DNA from: Blasia pusilla
Lineage: Eukaryota > Marchantiophyta > Marchantiopsida > Blasiales
Direction: 5' to 3'
Length of the DNA stretch: 64,000 bases
Assembly: GCA_050084515.1 (NCBI GenBank)
Contig: CM114274.1
Span: forward strand, 5,580,001-5,644,000
Shown here: positions 26,739-38,290 of the stretch, piece by piece
Position numbering within the stretch: position 1 is the stretch's first letter
Layout of the letters: each line of letters starts with the position of its first letter
The notes under the pieces: generated by a model
The model's input: only the letters and a program-made list of their open reading frames with translations
Databases searched by the model: none
What the model was told of the DNA's origin: nothing
Position numbers and translations under genes: made by a program

Positions 26739-26845
26739 GTTGTGGTACACTTGCGTTTGTGGATACTCTCGTCTATATTATGTATGTATGTGAGTATGGT
26801 ATGTGAGCGATGTATGTTGTATGACGATGGGGATTCGCACGACAA
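26739..26845 (+). repeat. 107-bp flanking repeat, copy 2 (right of the right LTR)
   Basis: Near-identical to 26267-26369, from GTTGTGGTACAC to CGACAA. See the finding on the right end of the retrotransposon. Confidence 0.85.
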
Positions 26846-28740
26846 GGGACTCAAGTTGCGGTTCGCAAGGGACGCCCTCAGGGGTTGAGGGGATGCAAGG
26901 CGGGGTGCCCAGGGGTATAAAAAATTTCACATCCCTTGTGTCTCCCTTGCATGGCAAGACGCGAGGATTGATCGCCAAGGATGAGTGTGCGGATGTGAGA
27001 AGTGGCCAAGAGGGAAAGTGGGACATGGGAAACATTTCATGCACAGAAAAATTTGTCTCTAGGAAGGAGTCATCACAAGAAATAGCAATAGATATGGGGA
27101 TATGATCATCACTCAAGCTCAATTATCAAAAGGAGGAATTTTGGATTGACACACTTTGTTGGCACTTCCAGTTCATTTATCAACTATGAAAGTTACTTTG
27201 AGCTTAAACAAAGTCTCTTAAGAATCAATATAAAAAAATTCGTTTGATGAAATATCTTGTAATGATGACGAATCATTTATCAATCGGAAAAAAAAAGATA
27301 TAATTTGTAATGGCAAAATAACATTCATCAATAAGAAAAAATAATTTAACACATTTCATATTACTAAAATTCATTAAGTTGAATGATATAATATGTGAGT
27401 TAAAATTCAAAGAAGCTTTTATGGCCTTCTATCATCAAATTCTTAGCTTAGTTCATCTTTCCTTGCATACGGGTTGGATGTAAATCTTTGAATGCTTTGG
27501 CTTTAGTGAAAGCATTAGCTAAGAACTCTTTGTTTATGACTAACTCCTATATTTCACAATCCATGATGTTTTATTTGATGGGAGATATATCTTGCTAAAA
27601 TGATATATTTTATTCTCTATGGTATCACCTCTTCATCGTAAGCTCTTATTTATTACTTTGTGTCCATAAATTCATACATGTAGAGTTTTTATTAGAGAGG
27701 AAATTATAGAAAACGGCTAAACAAACATGGTTGATGGAATGCGACTTACATACGCAAGGGGAATAATCTTTTTAAATCAGAGAATGAGTAGGGGTTGATC
27801 ATCTTCTCAATTATATAAGGTATGTACAAATAATCCTAACCTTAACCATGATTTATAGTTATATTAATTGTGTGATTAACTAACCATGTTTATGATAATC
27901 TTGCTTAATTCATTAATGATGAGTAAGTTGTCCTATTTTTTGTGAGTACCAAATGTAGTATTTCGTGCATCCGTTGAGCTTGATTATTCCTCAATCTTCA
28001 ACAAAACTCGAGAGGATTTTTTTATGATTTGAGTCAAAAAAAATTTTCAAAATTTATCCAACAAAAATTTGGTGGGATTTCCTTGGGTTACAATCTCTTG
28101 TCCATGTTTATTTACAAATTTTTTTGAAAATACCCATTACTCATTTTTTGGCTACAATAAATTTTGAGTTGTGCTACCTAAATCCTCGATTAGTAGGAGC
28201 TTTTACTCAAAGTAATATTAACCCTTATTATAAAAGTCTAGACTACTTTACTTTAATGTTTCATTTTGTACATAAAGAGGCGTACAACATGTAGTAGGTG
28301 GCCAATTTTTTCATTACAATTTGTACAAATCTACAAAGTGCAATCCCACTATGTGTCTCTTTATTATATGAAAATTACAAGCAAGTAAATTGATTAGGAA
28401 ATAAATATGTGAAATTTAAGTAGCTTGCATGGTTTTTTTTTTCTCTACCTTGATATATTCATTTCTTGCATATGATATGAAGCTTTCCTAAATAATATGG
28501 GTGTTAACTATAAATTTTAATTCTGGGTTTTTATCGTAAAAAAAATTCCTACGTATTTTTTATGTGAATTTAGTTTTCTATACAAAATGCTACATTGACC
28601 CCGTCTAATGTATAGACAACACACTTTGGCTAGGTACATTCCAAGTTGAAATAAAAAAATATTAAGAGATTTTGATCCTTTCAATAAAATAAAATAATTA
28701 AATTCATGTTTAGAACTCCTAATAGTTATGTATATGTAAG

Positions 28741-28889
28741 TAAAATCATTTTCCTCTTCCATTCAAATTCATTTTTCCTTCCCATGAGTTGTGAATCAAG
28801 GGACAAAATTGCAAGCTTATTGCTATTTTATCTTATTATCCCACTATTTTGTCTTATTTGATCTATAGGGTTGCCCATTATAGTATAGA
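28741..28889 (-). repeat. Helitron 5'-end repeat, copy 1
   Basis: Read on the minus strand it starts TCTATACTATAATGGGC at 28889, the Helitron 5' signature, preceded by A. The following 149 bases match 28957-29104 with small differences. Confidence 0.5.
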
Positions 28890-28956
28890 TAGATACAAGG
28901 TTGTCTACTATAATATAGAATAATTGAGTCCTCAATCAATAATTAGTCTTAATTAA

Positions 28957-29104
28957 TAAAATCATTTTCCTCTCCATTCAAATTCAACTTTCCTTTCCAT
29001 TAAACATGAATGAAGGAGAAAACTTAAAATCTTGTTGCTATTTTGTCTTATTATCCCACTTTTTTGTTTTATAGTGCATATAGGCTCGCCCATTATAGTA
29101 TAGA
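28957..29104 (-). repeat. Helitron 5'-end repeat, copy 2
   Basis: Same 148-bp unit, again starting TCTATACTATAATGGGC on the minus strand at 29104. A third, diverged 5' end (TCTATATTATAGTAGAC) lies at 28919 between the copies. No matching 3' end was located. Confidence 0.5.
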
Positions 29105-30406
29105 AGATCTAATAGGAGTAAAATATCTAAATATTAATAAAAAAATTTCATCATTATGGAAGTATTTCCCTAATTTCCTATCAAAATTTTAATTAGCATC
29201 TATGTGAATTTTACTTGTTTGAATTGTTTTTACTCGTCAAAATGCAAGTATTGTGCATTAGTATCCCATTTATACTTTTAGTATGGAGGATACTTCACCA
29301 TTTCTAGAATAATCTATCCTTCCTTGCTTCAAAAAGTTATAAAATTCTTTTGATTCTATAAATGGAAAGAGACACCTAGTGTTCCATAGTAGAGGTTGAC
29401 TTCTCTTCAATTTTTTTTAGAATAAGTAATCTCCTTTCTTTCAATTACAAAATTTGAAAAAATAAATAACAAGACACTTAGAGAGTAAGTTTATTTTTTA
29501 ACATAAGAGATGGATAAGACAACTCATATTCCACTTTTGATTTTTATTTTCCAATTTTTAGAAGACTTTTCTCGGATGATAATTTCCCCCTTTCTTAATA
29601 ATAATACACATGCCCATTTTTTATCGGTAAAAAATCACTAGAGAATTTTCTCCTTTCATGAGTTTTAATTTTTTCATTTTACAAGTTTTTAAAAATAAAC
29701 TACATCTAATGTGCCCCACGTAATTTTCTTTTTCCGTTTTCTTATCATCAATTTTTTCCTCTTTCCATTCCCAATAATTCTCATGGTCATTATTTTTTGA
29801 AAAAAATCCGATTTGAATTTTTCCCTATCAACATTCGCCATCATTTTCATCTCCTCAAACTAAATTCCATTTAAAGAAAAACTTCGTGTGGGATTCACAA
29901 GCAAAAGAACTTGGTCAAACAAGGAAAAAAAAATTCACATCATCAATTTGTGTTTGGGCTATAAGAAAAAATTGAATTTTCTTTTGAAAAACAAAAACCA
30001 ATTTGGCCCCTCCATTATGAACATCAAACCAAAGTACTTTGAGTGAAGATTCATAAGAAGCGAGTAAAAAGATCCATGGTTGAACCCCAAATCCATTAGG
30101 GGCTCATAGCAAGAATTTTAAATTAAAAAAACATAACAAAACTAGAAAAAAAATCCCAACAAGAATTCCGAAACCCTAAGGGGCCACACCACACACGAAA
30201 AATTATTAATAAATGAATTGTGAACCCCTGAAGGATCGTGACTTAACATGACAACACAATAGAAAAAAAAAAGGAAAACAACCTATAACTCAAGTGTTGA
30301 CATCTATCCTCTAAAAGTTTTTTTTTTGACACATGGTATTTCAAGAGAGGGAATTAAGTTAAGAGGAGACAATTAAATTAAATGAGGACCATAAAAATTG
30401 AACTCA

Positions 30407-30658
30407 TCTATATTATTATGGGAGAATGCTTTCTTGATTTGCAAACGCCTTTCTATTTAACACGTGGCAATTGGGAAATAAGAAAATGTTTCACATACTA
30501 CGGGCATCAATTTTTTTTTTGAATTTATAAAATTTCATTAATCTTTTCACTCGGGTCTCTCCTTTCGTGATCCACAAGAAGGACTACTCAAACGCTTTTT
30601 TATTTCCCCGTGCATCACGGGAAATAAAAAAGCATTTGAGTAGGGGGCACTTTCCTAG
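30407..30658 (+). mobile_element. 252-bp non-autonomous Helitron
   Basis: Begins TCTATATTATTATGGGAG at 30407 with a host A before it, and ends CTAG at 30655-30658 with a host T after it. The near-terminal hairpin is unusually long: arms of about 28 bases at 30584-30612 and 30616-30643, one mismatch and one bulge, with CCCGTG and CACGGG at the tip. It contains CACGTG 54 bases from the 5' end. It has no coding capacity. Confidence 0.8.
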
Positions 30659-31179
30659 TTTGAAAAAAAATCGAAGATAGGGGCAACACTCTAATAACAA
30701 AATAAGAGAAAACAAACAAAATATTTATCCCCTAAAGACCGTAAGTAAGGAAAAGAAAGGGGAGTTCTTTAACCCCTAAACCCTGGTGCCTCATGGGAAA
30801 AAAAGGAAATGTGTGGTTGGTTCTCAGAGCAGTCTGGAGTTGGGTGCGTATCCGAGTCTATCTACGGATCTATCCTGCCATGGCCACACTTTGGCCATCT
30901 CTCGTCCGTTCTCCCCAGATCGCCACTGCGGCGTCAATCCATCTGTAGCTCCTGCGCATCCGTGCGCAGCGAAGATCACTAAGCCACTCACTTTTTCTGC
31001 TTCTGTTGAGTGTATCTATCTCTAGTGCATTGTCCCCAGCAAGAGAGCTCCCAGAAGCTGCCTGGATCTCTGTGTGAGTTTGTCGGTGATTGCTGTGCGC
31101 TCCTTCCTGCCTAGCCACAATCGCTCACTGAGCTTGGAATTCTTTCTGTTAGGCCTTCTCTCGTCCTTCGCTCCTGGCC

Positions 31180-33649
31180 ATGGCATCAGGATTAATCCAG
31201 TGCATCGGTGCTGCGGGAGTGTCTTCCGCAGCGCCGTTGCGCTGCTGCGCGCCTTCGACATCAGCAGCCTCTAGCCCTGTGCCTCTGAATCGACCCGTCG
31301 TTTCCTTCAGCGGCCGCCGATTTTCATGCCCGTCCACTGCTTTCGCCGCCCGCCCAGTTCCCAGCCACGCATGCCAGGTGAGGCGCAGATTTTCTCCGAG
31401 TCTCGTTCGCATGGAGTGGTCGCTCTGGATGGTGTTTTCCGGGCTTCGTTTGCATGTGGAACTCGCGGTGCTTTAGATTGCAGCAGTAAATGAAAGAGTG
31501 TTCGCAATGCGCCGAAATCTTAAGTATGGGTGCAATTGTGGGTGCAGGCTCTTCCCGATTCGCCGGCGAAAGTGAGCTCCATCGTCTGCCAGAACTGTGA
31601 CGGAAATGGTATGCTGTCGTCTCCCATCCTAAATGTGATGGGCTCGTCCATGTCTCCAGGCAGTCAGCTGCGAGCTCGGGACGCCCAAGCTTGTTTGTCG
31701 AGGGCTAGAGCTTGCGACTCCGACACTGCCCCACAATGTCCGCAGGAGTAGATATAGACTCGCACGAATTTGTAGTCCTGTCCTTCTCACACGATTTTGA
31801 ATCCATGCGAAACGTTAGTTTTGGGCTCCGAAACAGAAATGTCGAACTAAGGTGGTGCTCCACGAGTAGTGCAGCGGCTTCATAAGCTACTGAAACCCCG
31901 TCAGTACCTGCGGTACTGTGGGATTAGTGCAGGATTGAATTCGCCCCACGCGGTGTAGGGAGAGGTCGTTCTCATAGTCGTTGATGTGGGTTATCAAATG
32001 GCGATGGGTGTGTGGAATTAATCACGCTCTGTCCTCTCTTGCTTTGCTCACTCTCGCCCTCTGGCCTATGAACTTTCTTTCGTCGTCTCATTGAACTTCA
32101 CGTGATGCAGGTGTGGTGGTGTGCTCGCAATGTCAGGGCGATGGGATCAATTCACAAGACTTTTTTGACGGTCGGTTTAAGGCTGGCACAATCTGCTGGT
32201 TGTGCAGGTATGTCTCTCTCAGACCTTTCGCGCTGCCTCGCCCTTCTGAGATAGAGATTTCATCAGCTCTATCGACATCTGTAATGCAGTCATGAAGGTC
32301 GCTCTTATTGTCCACGTTGTAGACGTGGTAGTACGAATTGGGTCTTACATGAAACTTGCGTGGAGCTCTGCAACATGGACAGATTTTTTTTTCAGGAGTT
32401 CGTTCAAGCGTCCATGGCTGATGGTAGGATGCACCTGGAACACCGTGGTAGGAATCCAGTCTCGGATGGAATCCTACATATCGGTAGTTCATTGGTAGCT
32501 CAAGGTCAAGCAAGCGTCCTTGGTCGATCTTAGGGTGCACATAGAACATTGTAGGAGGTTGAATTGAATCCAGTCTCACATTGAGCTGCAGATGGAGATC
32601 TACAACACGGGTCTTTCATTCAGCTCAACCGCTCTTAGAGTCTACCTAAAAACATGGTGGTAAGAATCTAGTCTTACATGGAACTTGTGTGGAGCTCTTC
32701 CACATTTGTAGCTCATTCATCTCTTCAGCCCAATCAAGTCGCGATGGTCACTCAGACAGTCCTCCTGGTAAACATGGGTTTAGGAATCCTGTAATACATG
32801 GAACTCTTGTGGTGCTCTACCACATGGGCATCCATCTCTCAAGCTCCACTGAGTGGCGAAGGCTGGTCTTAGACCTGAAACATGGTGGTAGGAGTCCGAT
32901 GTGATATGGAACTCCTGTGGATCTCTACAACATCGGAAGTTCATTCAACTCTGGATCTGAAGCAGGTGTCCATGCCTGTACAGTTGCACATTCATCAATT
33001 CTGATCAGAACTCTCATGGACTCACGTGTTAGCCATATGTCTGAGCAGTGCTCGCATTGTCCGATTTAGGCTTAATATCTTTGTGTGTTGCAAGTATCTG
33101 TTGAGCACACAGATGTGTGCTTTATGATTACATAGGATTTTTCATGGGTTTACTAGAGTAGGATGAAACCTAGTCTCATGTCCATCAATTCTATCACGGG
33201 TTTCTGCTCAAAGACTTTCCAAAATCATTCAACACATCTATGAGGAAAGGTGTCAATCGTCACGTGTAGTATCAACTAGTTTTAGTATTTGAACCGTACA
33301 TCCAGTGCATGGATGTATGTTTCTTCCACTCAGGATTGAAGGTAAGAGTGGTCATGCTCTTTCAGAAAAGGATGTGGGTAGGGTCATGCTCCAGAGCACC
33401 TTTTGTGTTGCATAGGCCAAAACATATCTTCCGCTCAGTGCCTTTTTGTGTTGCAAGCATGTGTCCAGTCCACATTCAGTACACGTCTTTGGAACTTCAG
33501 TATTGCTCGTATTTTCATCCGAGTCGGACGTGAAAGGAACATGTGGACTGAAACACCAGTGGTTTTGCAGAGGCAAGAGGCATATGCTGTGTGGACAATG
33601 CAATGGAGCTGGATTTCTGGGAGGGTTTATGAACACTCAGGATGACTGA
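31180..33649 (+). CDS. BSD2: BSD2-type DnaJ zinc-finger Rubisco assembly chaperone, 4 exons
   Basis: BSD2 binds the Rubisco large-subunit octamer in the plastid stroma before small subunits join. Exons read 31180-31377, 31548-31608, 32111-32207 and 33571-33649, all GT-AG, closing in frame at 144 residues plus stop. Residues 1 to about 65 are Ser/Ala/Pro-rich and look like a transit peptide. The mature part has the DnaJ-type zinc repeats split over exons: CQNCDGNG, CSQCQGDG, CWLC and CGQCNGAGFLGGF. The segment between the second and third repeats (INSQDFFDGRFKAGTICWLC) and the acidic C-terminus match the plant BSD2 family as I remember it, including its length of about 136. There is no J domain, as expected. 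Intron 3 is 1.36 kb and is filled with a minisatellite-like repeat. The ATG at 31180 has the context GCCATGGC. Confidence 0.92.
32325..32950. repeat. degenerate minisatellite in BSD2 intron 3, about 6 units of 108 bp
   Basis: Units near 32325, 32433, 32540, 32650, 32770 and 32876 share AAACATGGTGGTAGGAATCC, ACATGGAACT, GTGGAGCTCTACAACAT and TTCATTCAACTC phrases. Copies differ by about 15-25% by eye. They lie wholly within the intron. Confidence 0.75.
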
Positions 33650-34368
33650 GAAAGAAAGCAGTCGAATCCAAGAGGTGTAGCTGAGGATGAGCCAAGTTTA
33701 GATCATATGCAGTATTACCAGCTAGTCATTTTCCAAAAATGTTCACTACTACTATGGGTGCTTGGGAATTAGGAAAACGCCCACTGGCTACTACCACTAT
33801 GGTAGTGCTTTTACGTGAGATCAGTTTGTAGGTCTCACTCTGAAGGAAGTCTACTGTCTGTAGCATCATGCTCTTAAATGTTTAGACAAAGAATTCTCTA
33901 AAGATTGTCTACCTGAACAATGAGTTGTAGTGCACTACTCTCACCACTCCAGTGTTTCCTAAATTGTGGCGACGCAGGCAAGAATGGTCAGGATTATGGA
34001 AGTTCCGATGTGAATGTCTTAACCTCATCTGCTAACCTAGTTTGAAAGTTGGGAAACTCCAGCCAGAGAATAGAAACTTGAAAAAAGAAAAAGATAAAGT
34101 GGGATCCAACCACATTCAAGAGCAAATGGGAATGGGTCCCAATCGAAAGGATCCAACCTATTCGAAAACTTGCACAGCAAAACTCCAAATTATTTTCTCT
34201 TCCATCTGCGGATGAGTCTATGGTCGCAAGGCTACGACTGTCTCTTCCATCCGCGGGCAGAAGTGGCAGTGAACTAGCAAAAATTGTGGAGTTACGAGTT
34301 GCCATATCACTGAATTGTCAAATGGGAAAACCTCTGGGGCCTCCATATCATCACAGGAGCCCAGCTTG

Positions 34369-34500
34369 GTCCCGTGCCCAATGGACGTGTTTCATCATTT
34401 TATCTCAAGGTAACCTCCCCTTCCTGGACAGGCCCATGGACGTGTTTCATCAATTCTACTAAAGATAACCTCTCCTTCCTATGCAGACCCATGGGCATAT
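34369..34500. repeat. two-copy tandem duplication, about 60 bp unit
   Basis: CCAATGGACGTGTTTCATCA followed by TAACCTCCCCTTCCTGGACA and a second, slightly changed copy beginning CCATGGACGTGTTTCATCAA. Confidence 0.7.
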
Positions 34501-34588
34501 CAATAAGAAGATTACCTAGTGGGTAAGTAGTTTTGTTGTTCTCTGGTGAAGTTCTCTTGAACCCAAAGAGGCCGTTGTAGCAGTGTAT

Positions 34589-34735
34589 AAGAGAGGAATT
34601 AAAATCTGGAAGTTCTAGAAAGCATCTCCTTGGGATCTATGTCAACTACCTCCATGTGTGAGAGAGGACTTAAAATCTGGAAGTTCTAAAAAGCATCTCC
34701 ATTGGGATCTATGTCAACTACCTCCACTAGTCGGA
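34589..34735. repeat. two-copy tandem duplication, about 73 bp unit
   Basis: TTAAAATCTGGAAGTTCTA followed by AAGCATCTCC and GGGATCTATGTCAACTACCT occurs twice in a row with very few changes, so it is younger than the surrounding repeats. Confidence 0.85.
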
Positions 34736-35559
34736 GATGAAAGACACATGCTGCCGTTGATATAATTCTATGGATAATACATGGAAATTCATGTATTCTC
34801 TAGGTGTTGCTAGAAGGTCTGGATGGTGAAACTAAGCCATTGAGAGTTTGGAGATAGAAATAGGAAGACCAGAATTTTGGGGGTTCAAAATGAACCAACT
34901 AACTTAAGAGAGAATGGTGGTTCTGAAGACAAGTTTGCATGATTCACGGGTACACCACTCATGCTTGGTGTCTAATCAATCTCGTCTAGCCCAAATTTTA
35001 GAAAATAACACATGGCTAGAAGAGGTGTCTTCAACAAGAGAGAAGACCTCGAGAAGTCTTTCAATTAGAGATGATTTCAAGGAAGATGCATGTTATCTTA
35101 ACAATACACATATGGGGAAACTTTGATTAATTAAGTCTCTTACTCAACCTCTCAACCCAATTTGGTACTCCATGAAAAAAATGTATGGATCATAAATTCG
35201 AAGGAAATTTTCAAGTTGGTAAGTTACCCAAGCATGAATACTTCTTCAACATCTTGGAAATGCCAACGTTTGCCTTCCAGGAGTGGTTGTTCCATTGTGA
35301 TGCAACCCCTTAACTTGAAATCATAAATCCTTAGTCTTATGCTTAGACTTGTGTGGACTAGTAGGACTTACATCCCCTTTCAGGCTATACACATCTATAT
35401 AAGATGTGTTGCCTTTCAAAATTAACTAGTTTGGCAACTTGGAATGAAGGGGGTGGGCTACCATGTCCATCAAGATGGAGGGTCCAAAGTTTTGCAAGGT
35501 GCCCATGGTATGATTTTAAAAGGCATTGTAAGAGCTGTGGCAACAAGAGAGATCCAAAT

Positions 35560-35712
35560 CCATTTGGGGTTCATAATGGAAGGGATGATAAAAAAATGTT
35601 CACCAAATAATACGAGAATACAAATCTTCTTGGGCACAAAGTCCAAAAGGATGTTATTGGGGCTCATAATGGAAGGGATGATTAAAAAAATGCTCACCAA
35701 ATAATACGAGAA
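35560..35712. repeat. two-copy tandem duplication, about 95 bp unit
   Basis: TTGGGGTTCATAATGGAAGG followed by ATGATAAAAAAATG and CACCAAATAATACGAGAA occurs twice. It sits just before the Helitron helicase remnant. Confidence 0.8.
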
Positions 35713-35752
35713 GGTTCAACCGCCTACATTATGGAGTCAGTTATGGACTCCA

Positions 35753-37316
35753 TTGGTAGAAGATCTCTTATATGAAGGACGTGAAGTAAGAAATTACTAT
35801 CCTTATATCATTCGTTCCCTTCTTAATATAAGTATCTTTTCTAGGCCATTTGATTTACCATGGATATTTTTTGAAATTGTCGCATTGCAGAAAACAAGAA
35901 TTCCAAATCTTCTTGTTGATGATGATTTGATGAATAGTGCATTATTGGAAGTCCACTATTACTTACAAGATCAAGGAAAGAGACCATTTGACTTTCCTCA
36001 CATGCCCAAGATAATTTCCAAAGCGGATGTTTATATTCATATTTGGAGGAGCAAGAACTATGCTATGATATTGAGGAATTATTTCATCAAGTACAACTTG
36101 GAGAATCGTGTCTAAATGAAGGTCAACGTTTATTTTGGGATGGTATACATGATGAGCTTAATAAAATATGCGCAAATGCTCCACCATCACCCAAAAAAAA
36201 TTTCATCGATGGTCTAGGTGGAACGGGAAAGACTTGCATATATAATCTTCTTCTTGCAAGTGGTATCGCTTTGGTAGTAACATCATTTGGAATAGCTGCT
36301 CTATTGTTAGATGGAGGGCGTACTAACCATTCACGCTTCAAGATCCCTATCAATCTTCATGAGAGCTCTACTTGCAAGTAAGTGCCATTACATGTATTAT
36401 GTATAATTCTATCAATACATTTAATTTCATAACTCCAAATATAAATTTTTCTTATTTACTTCCTTATGTCGTTTGTAGATTATCGGTCAATAGTGACGAA
36501 GCACGCTTAATCCGTGTTGCGATGCTCATCATATGGGACGAAGCTCCTATGACCCATCGTCATGCATTCGAGGCTACAAATCGCACTTTACAAGATATTA
36601 TGGGAATGGTCTCTGGTCATCTACTACAAAACCATTTGGTGGAAAATTCATGGTTTTTGGTGGTGACTTTCGTCAAGTTTTTCCTGTTGTTCGTCATGGG
36701 GATTGGCCATGAATTGTGTAAGCCAGTATAAAGAGATCTTCTCTTTGGTCTAATGTAAAGTTAATGAAGTTGACCACAAACATGCGAGTTCAAAGGTTGG
36801 AAGGTCATTTCCGTATAGAACACTAAGCTTTTGCCGATTGGTTATTGGAAGTGGGAGAGGGTCGTGTTCCTTTGGATCCTCATTTGGGAGAAGACTTTAT
36901 ACAATTACCAACTGCAATCGTCACTAATAGTAACAATATATGCTCTCTTATTAACTTGATCTATGGAAATTCTTCTAGCTGATTCTATGACATTGATTTC
37001 CTAAGAGATATGACTATTTTGATCCCAAGAAATAGGGATGTTGATGAAATAAATGGAGATGTCATGTGTCGATTTCGTGGGGTAATCATTTTTACTCTTC
37101 TCTAATTGCAACTTTTAATTACGGAAGTTTGGATTGTAATATTACTTCTTCTCACCAATTCACTACATATTGTGTATAAGAGCATGCTTACCTCAGCGTC
37201 GATTCTATTCCGAATGAGAGGATGACTAATATATATCCAAGTGAAAATTTTAAATACATGCTTGCCTTTTGGACTACCCGCGCATCGTTTGTGCTTGAAG
37301 ATTGGTGCACCAATAA
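35753..37316 (+). pseudogene. Helitron PIF1-like DNA helicase fragment
   Basis: Helitron-encoded helicases of the PIF1 family unwind DNA during rolling-circle transposition. The linker block ALLEVHYYLQDQGKRPFDFP leads to CLNEGQRLFWDGI and the Walker A motif GLGGTGKT (about 36215-36236). A putative intron with GT-AG borders runs about 36380-36478. After it come Walker B in LIIWDEAPMTHRHAF (about 36525-36570), GGDFRQVFPVVRHG in shifted frame (about 36660-36700), LWSNVKLMKLTTNMR, ILIPRNRDVDEINGDV and finally LNTCLPFGLPAHRLCLKIGA, which breaks off at 37316. Frameshifts and stops make it a pseudogene. Confidence 0.75.
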
Positions 37317-38290
37317 TGTCGCGACCCTCATGACCAAACAAGTGCCAAGCGGAACATCGGAACATTAGCGGGCTCACGCTAAGATGGTATGCGCGTTGGA
37401 GTTGTCTCAAAGAGGAGACAAGAGATGAGACGCGAGCGAGAAGCCGCGTTTCAGATGTGATGGTCGCGACTCGGAAACCTGGACCAAACGCGGAATGAGA
37501 CTTGAAAGAAGTCGAGTCTAGGAAGTGGGTTGCCAAAGGAAAGATCCGGACTTGGAACGCCACTTGCGTTTGAGAGTTTCCGAATGTATTTATGGCCATA
37601 ACTTTTAGCACCGAGATGCGTTTGGAGCAAATAAGAGTGCGTTGGAAAGCTTATGGAGAGCCAGTTCAAACGCACCAAAGATCGCTGCAAACGCATAAGC
37701 AGCGGCCGAGATACGACCCGAAAACGACTGTAAGTGGAGTCGGGTTGAGGGCCACAATGAAGGGCCCGAACCTCTTTTCCCAAAGGGGAGGGGTTATTGG
37801 AGAACTCCAGAAGTACTAGTAAGGGGGAAGGTCTCCGAGAGTGCTTGGAACCCAAACCCCACTTTGGGCGCCGCGGGGCGGCTCAAGGGCATGGAACGGA
37901 ACGCGAGTTTGGGCGTTGGGTTGGAAAACCTGCACCAAGTCCATTGAGGCGATTTTAGACATCCCTCTTGGATTTCACGCCGCGACTCAATTCAGTTTTT
38001 GGGTCTCGGTTCGGAACTCACGAGGACCGTTGAAGTTGGGATCGCTAGGCGTGTAAGTGTCGTTTTAGATCCCTGGGCTAACCAGGAAGTCTGTTCCAAG
38101 TCTTGAAGGACTTGCCATGTGTTGGGAGCTAGGAATTAAGGAAGGTTGAGCTTGATGAGACGCCGAGTTGAGGACTCGGTGGATTGAACGCGATGAGTTG
38201 GCCAAACCCGACTAACGAGTGCGTGTTTGGGTGCAGATCGGCGATGAGTTAGGAAAGTGACTCCCATCGAACGCACGCTTCCGCAACACT
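37317..38290 (+). mobile_element. GC-rich insert, candidate solo LTR
   Basis: Begins TGTCGCGACCCTCATGACC, like many plant LTRs, exactly where the helicase frame stops, and is far richer in GC than both flanks. GATGCGTTTGGAGCAAAT and GCGTTGGAAAGCT near 37617-37655 are phrases common in plant LTR leaders. A plausible end is CGCAACA near 38288. No clear target duplication was found, so the right limit is a guess. Confidence 0.4.

Larger units (their letters stand above)
17123..26845 (+). mobile_element. decayed Ty3/gypsy retrotransposon with methyltransferase and PHD-finger domains
   Basis: Near-identical sequences starting TGTCATGACC and ending GGATTTCA lie at 17123-17489 and 26371-26738. Between them, in order on the plus strand, are gag with zinc-knuckle remnants, an aspartic protease motif, a C5-DNA-methyltransferase-like block, reverse transcriptase, RNase H, integrase and a PHD-like cluster. 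RT before integrase identifies the Ty3/gypsy order. Every domain is broken by frameshifts or stops, so the element is inactive. GC content and codon pattern differ sharply from the AT-rich DNA to its right. The true LTR limits are uncertain: a primer-binding-like TGGCGCC occurs only at 18772, and a repeat of about 105 bp flanks both sides of the right LTR. Confidence 0.85.
26846..30406. other. AT-rich, repeat-laden intergenic DNA
   Basis: Composition changes abruptly to AT-rich after about 27,120. No open frame looks coding. Several minus-strand Helitron 5' ends can be seen at about 28889, 28919 and 29104 (see the repeat entries). A short GC-richer stretch at 26846-27110 may be a further retroelement fragment. 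Confidence 0.55.
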
